Origin: Rhynchopus sp. YZ270_cl-10
Lineage: Eukaryota; Euglenozoa; Diplonemea; Diplonemida; Diplonemidae
DNA length: 64,000 nucleotides
Reading direction: 5' to 3'
Assembly (NCBI GenBank): GCA_964035575.1
Contig: OZ037880.1
Coordinates: 372,001-436,000 of the forward strand
The notes under the pieces were generated by a model, which saw only the letters and a list, made by a program, of their open reading frames with translations, had not been told where the DNA came from and searched no databases. The position numbers were made by a program, and so were the translations under genes. Positions 61,454 to 64,000 of this stretch are shown piece after piece. Each line of letters opens with the position of its first letter. Within the stretch, counting starts at the first letter, position 1.

Positions 61454-64000
61454 TTATTCTGATAGGACAATCACATCTGGTTGTCCACTTGGGTATCCAC
61501 TTGGCGCAACGACGTCTTGCGAGAAGGTAGGCTGTCCACCGTAGAGCGACTGCCTGCCTGGGGAGTACTCAAGGGGCTGGCTGTAGTGGTAGCCGTCGTT
61601 TGCCGGGATGGGGTTCACATCGTACATATCAATGATCTCCACCTCGGGCTCCATTCTTTTGCTTGGCGGTTGTTGGTCGAACCCCATATCGCTTAGAGGG
61701 TTGTCCATCGGGTTCCGCTGTGGGCTTTCCTCGTAGAAGGTTTCACTGGGAGACAATTTGTCCTGGCTTGTGGTGCTGTCCTTCTTTGCTTCTGTTGTCT
61801 CCTTCTTTTCACCTTTCGACCGAAACAACAAAAACCCCACCGCAGCACAAAGCGAACACAACAACAGCGCCCCCACTACAAGCAATGCTATCAACCAATC
61901 CGGCAGGTCATCATCGCTAGAAGTCTCGGGTGTTACTACATTAGGCGGCAACGTGGTGAGAGGTGGTGTCGCGGTGACAGGCACTGCAGTCTGCGGTGGC
62001 GTCAAAGTAAACGGGATGACCGGGGTGAAGGTAGCTGGCGGATCGTTATCTACGTTTACTACAGAGATCTGCGTGACCGGACGGTTCTCATAATTTCCAT
62101 CTGTCGACCGAGAGGGGCCAACTGTTATGCCAAATATAATATTCCCATCAGGGATGATATCATCCACACCACGAATATTAGCTGTCTGTGGCACATTCCA
62201 GTTTCCTGGAGGGAACGATAAGGTGGACGGCTGTGCAAACCCTTCTGTCGAATCATCAGTACCCAACGTGATGCTCACTGTCGCCAACGGGCGGGAGGTG
62301 AGCTGCACCGTGAACGACGATGTGTTTCCATCTTCACTCACAAAATGGCCTCCCAACGGAGTTACAAACACCCCTGCTGTGTCATTATCCAAATTGGACA
62401 CCGTCACATCGGTGGTTTGAAAGCCAGAGTAAATAGGGTCGGCAGAGGTTGCGTCACCGAGGACAATGGTGAAGGTTTTGGTTCCATCTACAACATCGTC
62501 GTCGACTCCTGCTAAGGAAACCAACTGCGCGACATTCCATGTTGTGTTTGTAAAGGTCAGCTCCTTTCTCTCGATTGCATTCGAGGTGATGTCGGTTGAG
62601 GACCCTACTACCTCTTGGAGGATAAGGCCTTCGTTGATGTCGGAACTGGACAGTGCGATGCGAACATCGCGTGTAGGCTCAGAGTTGAGCTGCACAGAGA
62701 AGGACGGTGTGTTCGCCGCCGTGAAGACCTTCACCTGGTTGAGAATGGCGTTACTGCTTTCAGAGGTGGTCAATGCAGTGGGGGAGACAAGAATCCCTGC
62801 AAGGTCGTCATTCGCGACGTTCACTACCACAGTGTCGTCCAGCATGTTCTGGAAGGAGGCATCTCCACTAGTAGAAGGCCCAACCCGAATCGACACATCC
62901 TCATTGTTATCCGCAATGTTGTTGTTCAATGAAAAGACCCGTACATTCTGTGCAGTAGCCCATGAAGTAGTGGAAAAGAGAAGAGATGTTGGGGAGGTTG
63001 CAAGCTTTCCGGCATTTCCGGTGGTGATGGGGATGGTAACGTCGGAGGTGGGTTCGGCGGTGAGTTTGACTGTGAAGAAGGTTTCTTTGAGTCCATTGGA
63101 GGCGGAGGTTTCGATGAGCGCTGCTGCGGTGTTTGTTCTGTCCACAGAGACGCGCGCGACGTCGTCGTCGCGGTTTGTTACGAAGAAGGTTTTCGCGAGG
63201 CCTGCGTACCCTGCATCGCGTGAGGAGACGACCCGCAGCTCTACGGGGTACGTCACATTGCCGTCTATCACAAAGTCGTCGACACTCCGCATGATAATCG
63301 TTTTACCGACATTCCATTCCGCAGGCTGTATCGTGAAGGCTCCACCCAAAGGATCAACGACGACACCCTCAGTGAGGTCACCAGAGACGACAGTAAAGCC
63401 GACAGAGAACAGCGGCTGCGAGCGGAGCAGCACCGTGATGGAGACCTCGTTTTTCCCGGAGTTTTCGATGGTATAGTAGCTGGGGTTGTTTGGGTCGTCG
63501 ATGGCGCCGATCTGTACACCTGGCTGATCGTCGTCTATATTGGTCACAGCGATGTCCGCTATGGAAAGTGCAGAATAGAATGTGTCTGTCGTGGTGATGG
63601 TGCCTTGGATGACGTAGGAGATGTCGCCGTCATTGATAAGATCGTCGACAGCATTGACAAAGACTGTCTGCGGGGTGTTCCAGGTGTCGACACGGAAGAT
63701 AACGGTTTCTGGTGTAGGGACACCCTCTGTGGCGTCGGAGGACGCAAAGCGTAAGGAGACGTCTGCCAGCGGCTTGGTGCGGAGGACAACAGAAAAGAAG
63801 ACCTTCGGTGTGTTTGCGTTCCCCACCCCGCTCTCTCCGGTGAGAAGTGCGTTGGTGGTTCCTGCAAACAGAAACCCCGCAGTGTCGACATTGCGGTTCA
63901 GCACCTCCACATCCAATATGTTCAGGGAGTTGTAGTTCGGGTCGACGCTCATCGAGGAGGAGAGGAGTACAAAGTAGGTTTGGTCGCCATCCGCGGTTTG
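61454..64000 (-). CDS. Calx-beta-like repeat transmembrane protein (partial)
   Basis: Open over at least 848 residues and still open at the window edge, so the N-terminus is missing; the first in-window Met (63952) is internal to a repeat. It is built of about five full repeats of ~105-115 residues, each with a TEG motif (SDATEGV, STEGF), a WN box (W(N)xPQTVxVxAVDD), DGDxxY and a closing N-D/L-D-D (VTNIDDDQPG, VSNLDNDTAG), like Calx-beta/cadherin-like beta-sandwich repeats that often bind calcium. A Thr/Pro stalk follows, then a membrane span (WLIALLVVGALLLCSLCAAV, GFLLF), a basic stop and a ~115-residue cytosolic tail with several Tyr and Pro (YEESPQRNP, DMYDVNPIPANDGYHY). Probably a surface adhesion or receptor protein. 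Confidence 0.85.
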   Translation of the reverse strand, partial: QTADGDQTYFVLLSSSMSVDPNYNSLNILDVEVLNRNVDTAGFLFAGTTNALLTGESGVGNANTPKVFFSVVLRTKPLADVSLRFASSDATEGVPTPETVIFRVDTWNTPQTVFVNAVDDLINDGDISYVIQGTITTTDTFYSALSIADIAVTNIDDDQPGVQIGAIDDPNNPSYYTIENSGKNEVSITVLLRSQPLFSVGFTVVSGDLTEGVVVDPLGGAFTIQPAEWNVGKTIIMRSVDDFVIDGNVTYPVELRVVSSRDAGYAGLAKTFFVTNRDDDVARVSVDRTNTAAALIETSASNGLKETFFTVKLTAEPTSDVTIPITTGNAGKLATSPTSLLFSTTSWATAQNVRVFSLNNNIADNNEDVSIRVGPSTSGDASFQNMLDDTVVVNVANDDLAGILVSPTALTTSESSNAILNQVKVFTAANTPSFSVQLNSEPTRDVRIALSSSDINEGLILQEVVGSSTDITSNAIERKELTFTNTTWNVAQLVSLAGVDDDVVDGTKTFTIVLGDATSADPIYSGFQTTDVTVSNLDNDTAGVFVTPLGGHFVSEDGNTSSFTVQLTSRPLATVSITLGTDDSTEGFAQPSTLSFPPGNWNVPQTANIRGVDDIIPDGNIIFGITVGPSRSTDGNYENRPVTQISVVNVDNDPPATFTPVIPFTLTPPQTAVPVTATPPLTTLPPNVVTPETSSDDDLPDWLIALLVVGALLLCSLCAAVGFLLFRSKGEKKETTEAKKDSTTSQDKLSPSETFYEESPQRNPMDNPLSDMGFDQQPPSKRMEPEVEIIDMYDVNPIPANDGYHYSQPLEYSPGRQSLYGGQPTFSQDVVAPSGYPSGQPDVIVLSE

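Overview
Kind of organism. This is nuclear DNA of a protist with spliced genes. I can support 14 protein genes, and all of them lie on the minus strand. One weak ORF (58916-59401) is the only plus-strand candidate. Seventeen introns can be placed from reading frame and phase: 16 begin GTATG (the other is GTATAA), and all end in AG, usually (A/C)ACAG or TGCAG. Several start codons sit just behind a pyrimidine tract and an AG. One-strand gene arrays plus acceptor-like AGs before ATG would fit polycistronic transcription with leader trans-splicing (Euglenozoa, perhaps a diplonemid). That assignment is inference; no rRNA, spliced-leader gene or marker phylogeny is available here.

Layout. 1.7-2.3 kb: small secretory membrane protein. 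6.9-8.4 kb: ceramide synthase (TLC domain). 11.1-12 kb: TIR element with a captured gene scrap. 13.2-20 kb: paired direct repeats (A...B-A...B) around homopolymer-poor DNA with broken coding scraps and a hexanucleotide array. 20.6-22.9 kb: secreted Sushi/CUB/WD40 protein. 23.5-25.6 kb: a hypothetical protein and a WD40 protein. 29.9-38.1 kb: seven-exon MIF4G/polyQ/RRM protein whose last intron (4.8 kb) is filled with nested transposons. 39.7-45.6 kb: TPR membrane protein, spermidine synthase, coiled-coil/PDZ-like protein, coiled-coil protein. 48-49.4 kb: one hAT element inside another. 49.5-51.4 kb: double-FYVE protein. 52.2-58.8 kb: two paralogous BMT5-like (DUF2431) methyltransferase genes flanking ribosomal protein uL15 (RPL27A). 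61.4-64 kb: Calx-beta-like repeat receptor, cut by the window edge.

Most striking signal. Gene-free DNA and introns hold about 45 short stem-loops in at least seven sequence families (called hp1-hp7 here), every one in the same orientation. Stem bases change in compensatory fashion while loops stay constant (CTCTCGT in hp1 and hp5). Some changes that are A.C mismatches on the plus strand are G.U wobbles on the minus, gene-sense, strand, so the folded form appears to be the sense RNA. In four introns a stem-loop lies 19-45 nt before the 3' splice site, next to a TATCAAC- or ACAAC-like sequence and often a pyrimidine tract; others lie just upstream of start codons. I infer a structured 3'-splice-site (cis or trans) module that I do not recognise from described systems.

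Mobile DNA. Ends are unusually clear: two hAT-type nested pairs, two Mutator-type copies with 8-9 bp target duplications, a 1.25 kb foldback with an 11 bp duplication, and three short CACG-ended MITEs. No transposase gene is visible, so all look non-autonomous. One GC-rich internal module is shared by elements with three different terminal repeats.
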